Assembly: GCA_903896925.1 (NCBI GenBank)
Contig: CAITZM010000055.1
Location: 1-63,769 of the forward strand
Origin: an uncultured Lentisphaerota bacterium
Lineage (GTDB): Bacteria; Verrucomicrobiota; Kiritimatiellia; CAIQIC01
Reading direction: 5' to 3'
Length of the DNA stretch: 63,769 bases
Under the pieces are notes generated by a model, which did not search any database, was not told where the DNA came from, and was given only the letters and a program-made list of their open reading frames with translations. The translations under genes and the position numbers were made by a program. The first letter of the stretch is position 1; every line of letters starts with the position of its first letter. Shown in pieces: positions 23,485 through 32,976 of this stretch.

Positions 23485-24858
23485 TCAACTAGCTAGCCCT
23501 TGGGCTTCCCTCCCAACCACGTCACTGCGCACGAAGCGGAGTTTGCCTCGTTCCTGAGGAATCTCTCGGACGGATTCCAACCGCACGGTGACGACCGGCC
23601 CCGTCAAATCTGCTAGCTTGCACCGCACGGCCTCCAGTCGGACAGCGAGCCCTGCATAATCAGGGTTGGGGATCACGCGGATGGTGATGCTATAGTCGGC
23701 TGCTTGATGTACTTGAAACTGTCGCACCGCGTCTGGCGTGTCGTCAAAAATCGTGGTAAGTAACTCGCCACTAATCACACCACCGTCGGGCAACAAAACC
23801 CGGTCGGAAATGCGCCCCTGCACCTTGTCCATTAGCGGAAGGCCACGCCCACAGGAGCAACGTCTGGCCAAGGCACGACCACGGTCGCCATTCAGATAGC
23901 GAATGATTGGGAACAATCTGCTGTCCAGATCCGTGATAGCCACGGCACCGTATTCACCATCAGAACACGCCCGACCCGACTCGTCTAAAAAATCTATCCG
24001 ACGACGATCCTGGAACATGTGCAAACCTTCGCGGGTCGGGCATTCGGCCGCCAGATAAAACACCTCGCAACAGCCATACTGGTCATACACCGGCGCATGG
24101 AAGGCGGCCTCTATCCGATGCGCCTGAATCCGTGTGAAGGGCGACGAGGTCAACCAAATGGCTCGGGGCGCATGCACCGTTAAGTTTTGGGACAAGACAA
24201 ACTCGGCAAGGCGGTCAACCCCACCTACGTAACCGTGCAAGAGCGGCGGCTGCAGACGGTCAAAATCCTGCAAAAATGCCCTCATGGCATCCCCTGTCAG
24301 ATGTGCTGCGTCGAGCATCAAGCGACGCCCCGGCCAGTTGATCACACCTTCGCGCAAGCGAGACCGCCACGATGTCCGGGTTTCTCGATAGACTGAGGCC
24401 CAATCACTCTCCGGCCCCAATTGCCACCAAGCCAACATGCGCCAGAGCAAAGCCGCTCGCGGTGCCCGCTTAACATGAAAGACGGTCAGGGGCTCGCCGG
24501 TTGTGCCCCCAGTGGTTATCGTATTGAAGTCGCGAGAAAGCCGGGCTTCGTCCGACACCATTTCGAAGCGATAATCTCGAATATCACGCTTGGTTAGCAC
24601 AGGGACAAGGTGAAAATCCGACTGCTCGCGAAGATCTTCGGGGTGAAAACCAATCTGATCGAACCGATTCCGATAGAAAGGGACATGTTGATAAGCGTAT
24701 GCCACTAACTCACGAGTCTGCCTCCAATTGTCCGCTTCGATTTCGTCGGGCGAAAGGCGTTCCACCCGCATCGCGCGCTCGTAAGCGGCGCAGGTACCCG
24801 GCTTCAGGCTTTCATATTTCAGCCTGTACAGTCTGCTATTCATACTGATCCGTTTCAT
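23485..24858 (-). CDS. PaaK/CapK-like adenylate-forming protein
   Basis: About 457 residues of the phenylacetate-CoA ligase / coenzyme F390 synthetase group often found in polysaccharide loci as CapK. The AMP-binding loop is ITTGGTTGEPL (near 125) and the second motif YDQYGCCEVFYLAAEC. Cys residues RRCSCGRGLPLMDKVQGR and the C-terminal domain with ISGELLTTIFDD follow. Members activate a carboxylic acid with ATP; the acid in glycan loci is generally unknown, perhaps for amidating sugars. Starts at 24858 or 24843 are both possible. GC is lower than in neighbours, which hints at separate ancestry. Confidence 0.85.
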   Translation of the reverse strand: MKRISMNSRLYRLKYESLKPGTCAAYERAMRVERLSPDEIEADNWRQTRELVAYAYQHVPFYRNRFDQIGFHPEDLREQSDFHLVPVLTKRDIRDYRFEMVSDEARLSRDFNTITTGGTTGEPLTVFHVKRAPRAALLWRMLAWWQLGPESDWASVYRETRTSWRSRLREGVINWPGRRLMLDAAHLTGDAMRAFLQDFDRLQPPLLHGYVGGVDRLAEFVLSQNLTVHAPRAIWLTSSPFTRIQAHRIEAAFHAPVYDQYGCCEVFYLAAECPTREGLHMFQDRRRIDFLDESGRACSDGEYGAVAITDLDSRLFPIIRYLNGDRGRALARRCSCGRGLPLMDKVQGRISDRVLLPDGGVISGELLTTIFDDTPDAVRQFQVHQAADYSITIRVIPNPDYAGLAVRLEAVRCKLADLTGPVVTVRLESVREIPQERGKLRFVRSDVVGREAQGLAS

Positions 24859-24966
24859 TCGGGCTCTGCGAGTTCTTGAGCGCAACCCGCTGCAGATGTT
24901 GATCGATTCAATAGTCAGCCGTTGCAGGTAGATAAGTTTAGTACACGCATTGATGCACCCAGTTCA

Positions 24967-25803
24967 TTAGGTGTTCCGCCAACACTGTCCGGCATGTTCC
25001 ACGATAAATGGCCGTCGTTCACTTGCCACTTCGCTGGCATAAATAGCATATTTAACGGTGCCGCCTTGGCGATAGCAGCCGTAAAGAAGTTTCTCCGCCC
25101 ATCGCAAAGTGATCCACAACGGACGTCCCCAGCGAATCCAAGGTGGAGCGCCTACAATCCATTGCCCTTCCTCCTGCTTGGCGCGTGCCGTGGTTGCCAG
25201 ATTCTGTCCGGTCTGCGTAAAACAAGCCAAGTACTTGTGGAGATGAAAAGTTCGCATACCCCGGCGCAGCATCCGCACGATAAGTTCAGCATCACCCGCC
25301 GCACACCAGCGCGTATCAAAGCGCAAGCCTTCGTCAAAAAAGCGCCGCCGAAAGAACATGGTACAAGAAGGTACGTAAAGATGTGTCGCCAGAATATAGG
25401 GCCAGCGCAGCGGCATGGACTTGCGATAGGCAATCAGGGATCCATCAGGGCGGATCAAGAGCATATCGCCAAAGACAAGATCCACCGCTGGGTTCTGTGC
25501 GAACACCTGCGCCACCTCGGCCAGGGTGCCGGGCAGATATTGCTCGTCGCAGTTCAGCCAACACAGGACCTCCCCGGACGCCCGGCCCCACCCCTTGTTG
25601 ATGGCGTCATACATCCCACGATCAGGCTCTTGGATCAACCGCGCGTGCGGATAGGCCCGACACACGTCCGCCACATCGGTGCCGGAACAGGCGTCCTGAA
25701 CAATGTGTTCGACCTCCACACCGGCCTGGTCGGCGACCGACGCCAAGGCCCGCCGGAGCCAATCCGGCTGCTTAAAACTAGGGGTAATTACTGATATTTT
25801 CAT
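24967..25803 (-). CDS. Glycosyltransferase family 2
   Basis: 278 residues, GT-A fold. It opens with MKISVITPSFKQPDWLRRALASV, followed by VQDACSGTD, the EPDRGMYDAINKGWGRASGEVLCWLNCDEQ region (acceptor/nucleotide Asp and DxD-like element) and a later WCAAGDAELIVRML catalytic-base segment. It makes a single glycosidic bond from a nucleotide sugar. ATG at 25803 directly precedes the conserved start. It lies between the FkbM-like methyltransferase gene and the CapK-like gene. Confidence 0.9.
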   Translation of the reverse strand: MKISVITPSFKQPDWLRRALASVADQAGVEVEHIVQDACSGTDVADVCRAYPHARLIQEPDRGMYDAINKGWGRASGEVLCWLNCDEQYLPGTLAEVAQVFAQNPAVDLVFGDMLLIRPDGSLIAYRKSMPLRWPYILATHLYVPSCTMFFRRRFFDEGLRFDTRWCAAGDAELIVRMLRRGMRTFHLHKYLACFTQTGQNLATTARAKQEEGQWIVGAPPWIRWGRPLWITLRWAEKLLYGCYRQGGTVKYAIYASEVASERRPFIVEHAGQCWRNT

Positions 25804-25871
25804 GGTCACGAAGGAGCAGGAATTACAGCGCGGATCCAATACCGCGCGCTACAAACTACAATCGCACATGT

Positions 25872-26756
25872 TCACACGGCTTGCCACGGAAGGTCTTTAA
25901 TCAGCGGCCAGTTCTTGGCGCGGGTGGCCGTGCTGAAGGGATCGTTGACGCAGGCAGCCGGCGTGACCTCCGGCAGCAACTCATCACCGAGGCCGTTTTT
26001 AACAAAAAATGCGTTGAAGCCAAATCGATGCGTGCCAACCAGCCGATAGCCTTTTTCCCGTCCGAGTTTGCTCATCGCGGCCAGGGAGGCACCGCGAAAG
26101 TTTTCCGATTTGCAGACAAACTGAGGGTCATAAGGGACCGTGAGCGCTTGATCCGGAGGGATGGGGTTGTGGGTTTCGCAGACGACTACCCTCGGGCTGA
26201 TCGCGCTGATGCCTTTCCACACCCAATAATCCATGCCATCGATATCCAGGCTCAACAAATCAATCGGGCCGGAAACGCCTGCATCGGCAATGATCTGGTT
26301 TACATTTTCGGCCGTGACCCAGGCCTTGGTAAACACCGGAGGTGCCGCAAAGGTGTCTTTGTTTCGCGAATAAAACTGCCGGGCCATTTGCACGTTGCGC
26401 TGGTCACCATCAAAAAGGAAGCCCCACCAGCCGTGATTGATGATCAGGTTGGCGGCATTGCACTCGCGTCCGTTGCCGGCACAGATCTCCACACACTTGC
26501 GGTTGGTTGTCCCAATCAGCGCGAAAATAAACAACAGGATGCCATCCTCTTCGAACTGAGAATATTTTCGAAAACCCACATCCAGGAAAGAAGGTAGCTT
26601 CTCGCGGCCCTCCAGCGCCATCCGGCGCCAATTTTGCATCAGGACTTGTTGCGCCACGGACTCATCCCCTTGGAAACGCAAACCCAGTTCCGGTTCCAAG
26701 GCATCGACAACAAACCGGGAGAGTTTCCCCAAATATTTAGCTATTATTCTTCTCAT
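25872..26756 (-). CDS. FkbM-like methyltransferase / unknown Rossmann protein
   Basis: 294 residues. After an N-terminal helical part, FRKYSQFEEDGILLFIFALIG introduces a Rossmann fold with CVEICAGNGRECNAANLIINHGWWGFLFDGD, where the glycine loop and the Asp at its end resemble a SAM site. IDLLSLDIDGMDYWVWKGI is the FkbM-type LDIDG motif. Related proteins in O-antigen loci methylate sugars or are uncharacterised. Substrate unknown. Confidence 0.7.
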   Translation of the reverse strand: MRRIIAKYLGKLSRFVVDALEPELGLRFQGDESVAQQVLMQNWRRMALEGREKLPSFLDVGFRKYSQFEEDGILLFIFALIGTTNRKCVEICAGNGRECNAANLIINHGWWGFLFDGDQRNVQMARQFYSRNKDTFAAPPVFTKAWVTAENVNQIIADAGVSGPIDLLSLDIDGMDYWVWKGISAISPRVVVCETHNPIPPDQALTVPYDPQFVCKSENFRGASLAAMSKLGREKGYRLVGTHRFGFNAFFVKNGLGDELLPEVTPAACVNDPFSTATRAKNWPLIKDLPWQAV

Positions 26757-26854
26757 GTAGCCTTTCTCTCATCCTAACCACGCCCTGTGTCCAAGTTGTC
26801 ACCGCGCTTGGCCGGTACACCCGGTGCCGGCCTCCGTGCCACTAACCCACGAGT

Positions 26855-27805
26855 TCAGGCCGGCACCGTGAACTCGACCAAAATCGAATCCACGCCGCCC
26901 AACTTATGCTTCCGGCTGCGCTGGACAAAACGCCACCAGAGGGCCGCAAATTGCGGTGCCCTTTTGAGCATATTGCCCAACACTTCCAAGCGGGGAACGT
27001 GCATCAGCGGCCCATATTTATTCACATGGAAGGCAATTCGTACTTGCAGGAAAACACACGGGGCAGGCGTGTAATACCGCATTTCAACTCCCAATATTTT
27101 GGCGAGCCCGCGGTAGGCCGCCAGATTCCAGCGCGTCATGTGGTGCGGCGGATGGTTTAGCACATCAAACCATTCGGATTCCACGAGCATGGGTGAATAG
27201 GGCGTGCTCAAAAACACACGCCCTCCTGGACTGGCCACGCCGAGCAATTCACGTACAAAGGCCACCGGGTCGCTGACATGCTCCAGACAATGGAAAGCTG
27301 TAACCACCGGAAACTCCTGAGCGACCATAAACCCGGAGGCCAAAGCGCTGGCGATGGTGCCACAACAGACCCGGAAGCCCTGGGCTCGACAGGCGAGAAT
27401 GGCCCGCGCATTCAGATCGAGGGCGTACTTCCGCTCCGGCGGAACAGCGGCAAGGCCTCGTAAGAAATCGCCTTGCCCGCAGCCGACGTCGAGCACCTTG
27501 AAAGCGGACTGCGCCACATCAGCCGGGCCCAGCAGGCGCTGAACTGCGGCATATTCCCATCGATCTTGAGGATAATAGCCCGCAAAACTGCTGACCCACT
27601 TATAAAAGTCATCGTTCCCCGGCAGCAACGGCCAACTGAACTCCAACCCCGTCTCCAAGCAGCGCCAGAGCGAGTAATCCGTTTCCACAAGGCCGTCCGG
27701 CGGAGTGGCGCCAAAGTAGCTCGCCAGTTGCTCCCGTAAAAAGGGCGCGGGCAAATCACGGATTTTTTCCGGTGGTTGTTGGCTTAAGGGGGAAGTTACA
27801 TTCAT
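26855..27805 (-). CDS. Class I SAM-dependent methyltransferase
   Basis: 316 residues. The SAM-binding motif I is KVLDVGCGQGDFLRGLA near residue 102; motif II/III elements are VVTAFHCLEHVSDPVAFVREL and PGGRVFLSTPY. The N-terminus has a DYSLWRCLETGLEF segment typical of sugar or glycan methyltransferases that start with a small substrate-binding domain. It probably methylates a sugar in the polysaccharide. It is preceded by a possible gene fragment at 27807-28022. Confidence 0.85.
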   Translation of the reverse strand: MNVTSPLSQQPPEKIRDLPAPFLREQLASYFGATPPDGLVETDYSLWRCLETGLEFSWPLLPGNDDFYKWVSSFAGYYPQDRWEYAAVQRLLGPADVAQSAFKVLDVGCGQGDFLRGLAAVPPERKYALDLNARAILACRAQGFRVCCGTIASALASGFMVAQEFPVVTAFHCLEHVSDPVAFVRELLGVASPGGRVFLSTPYSPMLVESEWFDVLNHPPHHMTRWNLAAYRGLAKILGVEMRYYTPAPCVFLQVRIAFHVNKYGPLMHVPRLEVLGNMLKRAPQFAALWWRFVQRSRKHKLGGVDSILVEFTVPA

Positions 27806-27806
27806 T

Positions 27807-28022
27807 TTAAATCCAAGATGACTGACGACTGACCCATGTCACAGCGAGCCGGGGGATGTGACACCCGATGCGGCCCGTTTGCGTGTTGTCACCGGCGGAG
27901 ACCCGGTTATGCCCCACCTGCAGTATTTCGAGGAAACCGCGCCCCGCGCTAAGAGCCCGACGTTTCTCACGAGCCATGCGGAATTTTGGCCCCAAGCTAC
28001 GCACATATGGAACTATCTTCAT
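27807..28022 (-). pseudogene. Possible truncated operon gene
   Basis: A 71-codon frame whose ATG overlaps the upstream GT9 stop codon as ATGA, the usual coupling in this operon, and whose TAA lies just before the next start codon. The product begins MKIVPYVRSLGPKFRMAREK and has a glycine-rich GHNRVSAGDNTQTGRIGCHI stretch faintly like a left-handed beta-helix acyltransferase. I cannot assign a family. It could be a truncated acetyltransferase or a non-coding spacer. Confidence 0.3.
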
Positions 28023-29206
28023 TTGAGTTCTTGATTAACGGCGAGCTTAGCTTTCACAGTTTCCCAAACCAACTCCACATCTACCCGCGCTATGCAGGGC
28101 ACCGGTTGCCGTTCTTTCGAATCGTTAAAAAGGCAGCGCCAATTGCAACCGAAGCAGGGCATGGGGTGGATCACACAGGACGGATTGGGAGCATCGGAAT
28201 CATCGGGCAATTTATAGGGCAGGAATTCGCCATAACGGCCGCCGCCAAGGATGCACACCGTCGGCGTTTGAAAAGCGCCACCTATATGAACCGCACCCGT
28301 GTCATTGGATAAGAGAAACCTTGCCCTTCGTATCAGTTCGGCAAATTGAGACAGAGATAGTTTCCCGGCGCAACTCTGCACACAACCCCCGGCCATCCGG
28401 CAAACGTCGTCACACAAAACCGCATCGTTCCTGGAACCCGCCACCCAGCCCGACCAACCTGTCTCATCATGTAACCGGCGGCCGATTTCGGCGAACGCTT
28501 GTGCGGGCCAGCATTTTCTTGCGGAACTGGCCGCGGGGAACAGCACAAAATAGGGTTGATCAGGGAGCAGAGTAGCCTCCCCTGTCACGTTCAACTTGGG
28601 GAGCAGGGGCAGCAGGGAGGCACCGTTGTGCGCACCCAACGCCTGCAAAAAAGTCCAATTATGTACATTCACGGCCTTGCCGGCGTAAGTCCGTTGCACC
28701 AGTTGCGTATATAAAGCATCGTCCTGGACTTGACGCCGCAGGCCTCTTCTTTCCCGTGCCCAACCAATAACTTGGAGGGCAGGTATCGCACGCACCACGG
28801 CTTCGCTTGTATCATGGAACTGATCCCGATGTACTACAGGATGCAATATGATGGCAGGTCGTAGTTGGCCAAGCCGGCCAAGTATCTTCATCCGATAGAA
28901 AAAACGTCTGCGCAGGGAAAATGTGTCCACAGGGATGACCTGGTCGAAATACCCCGTGCTCTCGGCCAGATTGGTAAAAACCTGACTGGCAGCAAGAATG
29001 ATTTTTCTTGGCGCATACAAGTCCCGCAAACAGCGCGCGGTATCGCACCAGATCACAAAATCTCCAATGCCATCCGGGCGCAGCACTAATACCGGTCCAT
29101 CCTCCCGCGGCGGCCGCGCTACACAGGCGCGGAAGAGGTAGTCGCACGCGCGGAACACGCGGTTGCGGTGTTCAATCAACAAACTGGATAATCGCCCTAA
29201 CATCAT
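28019..29206 (-). CDS. Glycosyltransferase family 9 (heptosyltransferase-like)
   Basis: 395 residues, GT-B fold. The N-terminal domain contains VLVLRPDGIGDFVIWCDTARCLRDLY, the GT9 glycine-Asp loop; the C-terminal domain has YFVLFPAASSARKCWPAQAFAEIGRRL and LLSNDTGAVHIGGAFQTPTVCILGGG. C-terminal cysteines CFGCNWRCLF and PVPCI match the heptosyltransferase Cys pattern. It may transfer D,D-heptose from the GDP-heptose pathway in this locus. It lies directly downstream of the Wzy-like gene. Confidence 0.88.
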   Translation of the reverse strand: MMLGRLSSLLIEHRNRVFRACDYLFRACVARPPREDGPVLVLRPDGIGDFVIWCDTARCLRDLYAPRKIILAASQVFTNLAESTGYFDQVIPVDTFSLRRRFFYRMKILGRLGQLRPAIILHPVVHRDQFHDTSEAVVRAIPALQVIGWARERRGLRRQVQDDALYTQLVQRTYAGKAVNVHNWTFLQALGAHNGASLLPLLPKLNVTGEATLLPDQPYFVLFPAASSARKCWPAQAFAEIGRRLHDETGWSGWVAGSRNDAVLCDDVCRMAGGCVQSCAGKLSLSQFAELIRRARFLLSNDTGAVHIGGAFQTPTVCILGGGRYGEFLPYKLPDDSDAPNPSCVIHPMPCFGCNWRCLFNDSKERQPVPCIARVDVELVWETVKAKLAVNQELK

Positions 29207-29244
29207 GTTTATTAAGCTTCACTCTCAGACCCACCGGAGCGCTC

Positions 29245-30717
29245 TTACCGTATGACGTTCACGCGCTTTTGAAAACTCACACCGACCGGCTCAGTCGTCG
29301 GCTCAGCGGCCAACGCTTTCTCGGATGCCGCCCAGCGGTGCACACAGGCAGACATGATCGCCAACAACACGGCGAGATGGACACTCTGCTGACCGCCGCC
29401 GTTGGTTAAAAAGACCACCGTTTCGCCCGTCAGTGTGCCGGTCAACACGGCCGCCAACAGCCGGCTGTCCATGTTGGCGGGGATGCGCCGCAGGAAGCGG
29501 ATCAGAATATGGATATAGGCAAACAGAAAGGCCAGCGCCGCCGGCAAGCCGGACTTCGCGGCCAACGTAATCAGGCCGTTATGATAACCACCCGACAGCG
29601 CATTAGATGCTTTGATACCCTCCACACCGCCTTGGGCGACCGCCGCTACGATTTCGTCAAAGCTGAAGACCCATCCTGAGCCGAGCAGCGGATGGCTACG
29701 CATATCCTCCTTGGCCCGGGCCCAGAGGTCGGCGCGAAAGGAAAACTCCCAGCCGTACTCGCCGGGATCCCTGTTCAGCATGTTTTCAGGATTGATCGCC
29801 CGCAGCGTGGAGAGCGTGCGACGCATGCTCTCCGGTATTTTATTTTCCGGCAACGCTATGGCCACCAGAAAAGCGCCCAGCAAGATGGTCATGATCATAA
29901 ACCAATAGCGGTAGCGAATCCGGAAAATGACGCCCACAAAAAAGATCATAAAGATGGCGATGTAAGGACACGCCCGATAGGCGGCATAGAATGATGCGGA
30001 CAAAACGACCAGGGTGGCACCCAGGACTGCGAAGACGGTCGTTTTCCTGAGCATCCAGCGCTGCATGGTCTTGCCCAGCAGGTAGGCGAACATGGGAAAG
30101 CCCGCCGACCAAAAAATACTGAGGAAAATACGATCAACGCCATACAGCAAACGCGTGCCTACCATATTCGAACTAAACCAGATCGACGCCCAGAGGAACC
30201 AGCGAGTGGCCACCACCTCGTCCCAATCATAGCGGGCGAGCATCACCGTGCCCCAATACATCCAGCCGGCGATCACATAATAGATCATCTGACCCAAACC
30301 GCCGGCGCCACCCAACCGGGCCGAACCCGGATGTTCGATGATCAATTGCAGCAGCATGATACAGCCGAAGAGCAGCATCGCCCGTTCGCCGGCGCAGATC
30401 CGGAAATTGAGCTTCCGCTTCAAGATGATTATCTCCGCCCACGCCAAACAAACCAAGACGGATTGGAGCACCACGCCACAGGTAAAATTATCCAACAAAG
30501 GAAAGCTGAGCGAGGCACTCCACAGGTTGCCCAAGAGCAAAATCCCCACCCAGTATTTTCGACACGTAAACAAGAGACTGAGTCCGAACAGGGTGCCCAG
30601 TGACAGCAGAGCGACAAGGGTAAAGGCGGAACCCGCGCCCGACAATTGCAGGGCACCTAACACCGCAGCGGCTATGGCGACCACCGTGGTCAGAGCCAAA
30701 ATAAAGCGATTATTCAT
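29245..30717 (-). CDS. O-antigen polymerase/ligase-like membrane protein
   Basis: 490 residues with about 11-12 transmembrane segments. A large periplasmic loop near residues 300-385 ends in RSHPLLGSGWVF, the R-x-PLLGxG motif of the Wzy/WaaL (Wzy_C) superfamily. A second pattern, SGGYHNGLITLAAKSGLPAALAFL, carries the H-N-x-LI-x6-G motif of that family. It would polymerise glycan repeat units, or ligate them to lipid A, in the periplasm. Its position between glycosyltransferase genes suggests it is the Wzy of this locus. It overlaps the preceding GT4 gene by eight bases. Confidence 0.85.
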   Translation of the reverse strand: MNNRFILALTTVVAIAAAVLGALQLSGAGSAFTLVALLSLGTLFGLSLLFTCRKYWVGILLLGNLWSASLSFPLLDNFTCGVVLQSVLVCLAWAEIIILKRKLNFRICAGERAMLLFGCIMLLQLIIEHPGSARLGGAGGLGQMIYYVIAGWMYWGTVMLARYDWDEVVATRWFLWASIWFSSNMVGTRLLYGVDRIFLSIFWSAGFPMFAYLLGKTMQRWMLRKTTVFAVLGATLVVLSASFYAAYRACPYIAIFMIFFVGVIFRIRYRYWFMIMTILLGAFLVAIALPENKIPESMRRTLSTLRAINPENMLNRDPGEYGWEFSFRADLWARAKEDMRSHPLLGSGWVFSFDEIVAAVAQGGVEGIKASNALSGGYHNGLITLAAKSGLPAALAFLFAYIHILIRFLRRIPANMDSRLLAAVLTGTLTGETVVFLTNGGGQQSVHLAVLLAIMSACVHRWAASEKALAAEPTTEPVGVSFQKRVNVIR

Positions 30718-31945
30718 TTCGAGAACCTTTCAACCGGCTGTTGGAGCTACCAGCCCCGACCGAATCTACCATTTTTTGAAGAAAGTCACCTATCACAGGC
30801 TTGCAGAGCTGGTCATAGCAGTACTGGGAAACGAAGGCCTGGCGCGCCCTGGCCTTCATCCGCACCAATTCGTCGGTATCTACCAGTGCGGAATCTAGCG
30901 CTCCCGCGAAGGTGCCAACCTCGTCATCAGCGGCACAGAACCCAATCTGTTCTTTTTCGATGATATCACGTAGGCTCGGATTGTTTGAAGTCACGAGAGC
31001 CAAGCCCTTGCCCATATATTCAAAAAACTTCGTGGGCGCGCAATAGCGTTGGTTCTCGGTCGGGCATACGGCGTAGGCATAGTCAATCAAGCCGACATCG
31101 GCCTGGGCCAGGCATGCGATGACCGCCGCCCGGGGTTGCGGCCCCAGCAGTAGATGCGGGACGTGCGCCAACCGGACGCTGGCCGCCTTGCGCATGGCGG
31201 TTAATTCCCGTGCGTCCACATTGCTGAAAATGCCCACAAACACCAGTGCACGCTGCGCCCGTGCAATGATCTCCAACAGCCGCCCGAAGGGTTTGTCCGA
31301 ATCGTTCACCGAACCGGCAGAGATGACCAACGGACGACCCAACTGGTGCGCGAGAAAATCTGCAAGGAGCCGAGGGTCGTCTACTGTATTCACATCCGCG
31401 AGCGGCAAGGTGTTCGGCAGGATCCAATAGGGTTTCGGCGCCCGCAACATTTTCGTCCGGATGACGGCGCGATGGGGTTCAACATCCAGAAAACCATCAG
31501 CCAACTGGGTGAACGCACGATAGCTTTTCCAGTAGTAATGGCCGCTGCTGGTATCCAGTTCCTGACAAAAATGGAACAGAGGTTTCCGCGGGAATAACTT
31601 CCGCCCTAGCATGACCGTCGCACTGAACTCGCCCTCGCAAACCAGGACGGCATCGCTTTGTTGGTAGCGCGGCAGATAGGCCCACAGGCGCGGATCAGCC
31701 CAGTGCCGTAGGCCTTCATTAACTTTACGGCCCAGGCCCGGCAACCGCCCCGGCGTATGTACTTGCACCGGATAAGGCAGGTTTGCATACAAGTGCCGGT
31801 TGGTTGGGGCATCCCACACGATTACATCCAACCGCACGCCGCGCTGGTGCAGGGAGTTCAGCAGGTAGTGCGTGCCCGCATACCCCCGCATAAAACCCCG
31901 CCCCGCCAAGACCAGCAGGCGCAAATTACTTTCTTTGCCATTCAC
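30710..31945 (-). CDS. Glycosyltransferase family 4-like
   Basis: 411 residues with a GT-B fold. Features are LRLLVLAGRGFMRGYAGTHYLLNSL at the start, RPLVISAGSVNDSDKPFGRLLEII at the inter-domain start, and a C-terminal YCAPTKFFEYMGKGLALVTSNNPSLRDII donor site like that of GT4. Sequence identity to canonical GT4 looks low, but order and motifs agree. It overlaps the upstream GT4 by ATGA (31942-31945) and the downstream Wzy gene by eight bases. Confidence 0.85.
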   Translation of the reverse strand: MNGKESNLRLLVLAGRGFMRGYAGTHYLLNSLHQRGVRLDVIVWDAPTNRHLYANLPYPVQVHTPGRLPGLGRKVNEGLRHWADPRLWAYLPRYQQSDAVLVCEGEFSATVMLGRKLFPRKPLFHFCQELDTSSGHYYWKSYRAFTQLADGFLDVEPHRAVIRTKMLRAPKPYWILPNTLPLADVNTVDDPRLLADFLAHQLGRPLVISAGSVNDSDKPFGRLLEIIARAQRALVFVGIFSNVDARELTAMRKAASVRLAHVPHLLLGPQPRAAVIACLAQADVGLIDYAYAVCPTENQRYCAPTKFFEYMGKGLALVTSNNPSLRDIIEKEQIGFCAADDEVGTFAGALDSALVDTDELVRMKARARQAFVSQYCYDQLCKPVIGDFLQKMVDSVGAGSSNSRLKGSRNE

Positions 31946-32970
31946 CGGTTCACCGCGCCGTTTGTTTCAAGAATCCGCCGATAGACGCGGGCATATTCCG
32001 CAGCCACATCGGCCCACCGTGACAGTGGGAACTTTTGGACGAGTCCGTGCTGGCAGTGTTCATAAAACGCGCGAAGTTCCCCTGCAAAAGCCGGCTGATC
32101 AGGTTGCTGGCAATAACAGATGGCGTCGCCATAATAGGCTCGCAGATTGCGCAGCGCGCTCGCCATCACCGGCCTCTGGCACGCCAGGGCTTCCAAGATG
32201 CTCAGGGGACTAGCTTCGCTCTGGCTCGCCAACAGCACGCCTTGTGCGCCCCGGATCATGCCCGCCAGCCGCTCCCGCTGCGTGATCTCGCCCGCCCACT
32301 GCACAGAGTGCCCATCCACCAAGGATTTAAATTCGTCCACATAGGAATCGCGAGCACCGAACGGGGCACCCCCGATAAACTTGACCGGCACGTGCGCCTG
32401 CCGCGCCGCCCGGGCCACCGCGACACTGTTCTTGCGTGCGCAGATGTAGCCAATGTAGAGCAACCCCGCAAAGGGCTCGACAGATACGTTCGGATCGAAG
32501 AAAATCTCGTCCACCCCATTGGGGATGCAGTAGGTTTTTGCGGCAGTCGCCCCGAAGACCACCTGCATATATTCAGCTTCCTGATGAGTCACCGCCACCG
32601 CCGCATCGCAGGCGGGATAGATGCCAGCGCCAAAGCGGCCATAGAGGTTAGAGCCCAAGGCGCGCCGCAAGCCGCGGGACAGCCAGCGGCGCATCGGCCA
32701 ACGCCAGCGCGGACGCAGCACCCCCACGGCATGCAGTTCGCTGATCACCAATTTGAAGCCCTGCTGGCGGGCCAATTGCCAATGGAAATCACTGGGCGGA
32801 CGCGACCAATAATGGACAATGTCCGCCTTCTGCGCGTCCAACCGGGCGGGATCCAGCCATTCATTGACCACGCCCAGGCGCTCCAGCGCCTGGATGGTCT
32901 GCATGATTTGAACTGCATGGCCGCCCTTGGCCCACGACAACGGATACCCGATATAATGCAAAACTTTCAT
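31942..32970 (-). CDS. Glycosyltransferase family 4
   Basis: 342 residues. It starts MKVLHYIGYPLSWAKGGHAVQIMQTIQAL with the glycine-rich acceptor loop. The C-terminal half has GLLYIGYICARKNSVAVARAA and the donor motif LASQSEASPLSILEALACQRPVMAS, where the E-x7-E pair contacts the nucleotide sugar. It is translationally coupled (ATGA) to the downstream GT4. The linkage made is unknown. Confidence 0.88.
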   Translation of the reverse strand: MKVLHYIGYPLSWAKGGHAVQIMQTIQALERLGVVNEWLDPARLDAQKADIVHYWSRPPSDFHWQLARQQGFKLVISELHAVGVLRPRWRWPMRRWLSRGLRRALGSNLYGRFGAGIYPACDAAVAVTHQEAEYMQVVFGATAAKTYCIPNGVDEIFFDPNVSVEPFAGLLYIGYICARKNSVAVARAARQAHVPVKFIGGAPFGARDSYVDEFKSLVDGHSVQWAGEITQRERLAGMIRGAQGVLLASQSEASPLSILEALACQRPVMASALRNLRAYYGDAICYCQQPDQPAFAGELRAFYEHCQHGLVQKFPLSRWADVAAEYARVYRRILETNGAVNR

Positions 32971-32976
32971 ACGTTG

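Noticed and set aside
27812..27840. Another heptad array (GATGACT/GACGACT)
   Set aside because: Only two or three units, too few to separate from chance.
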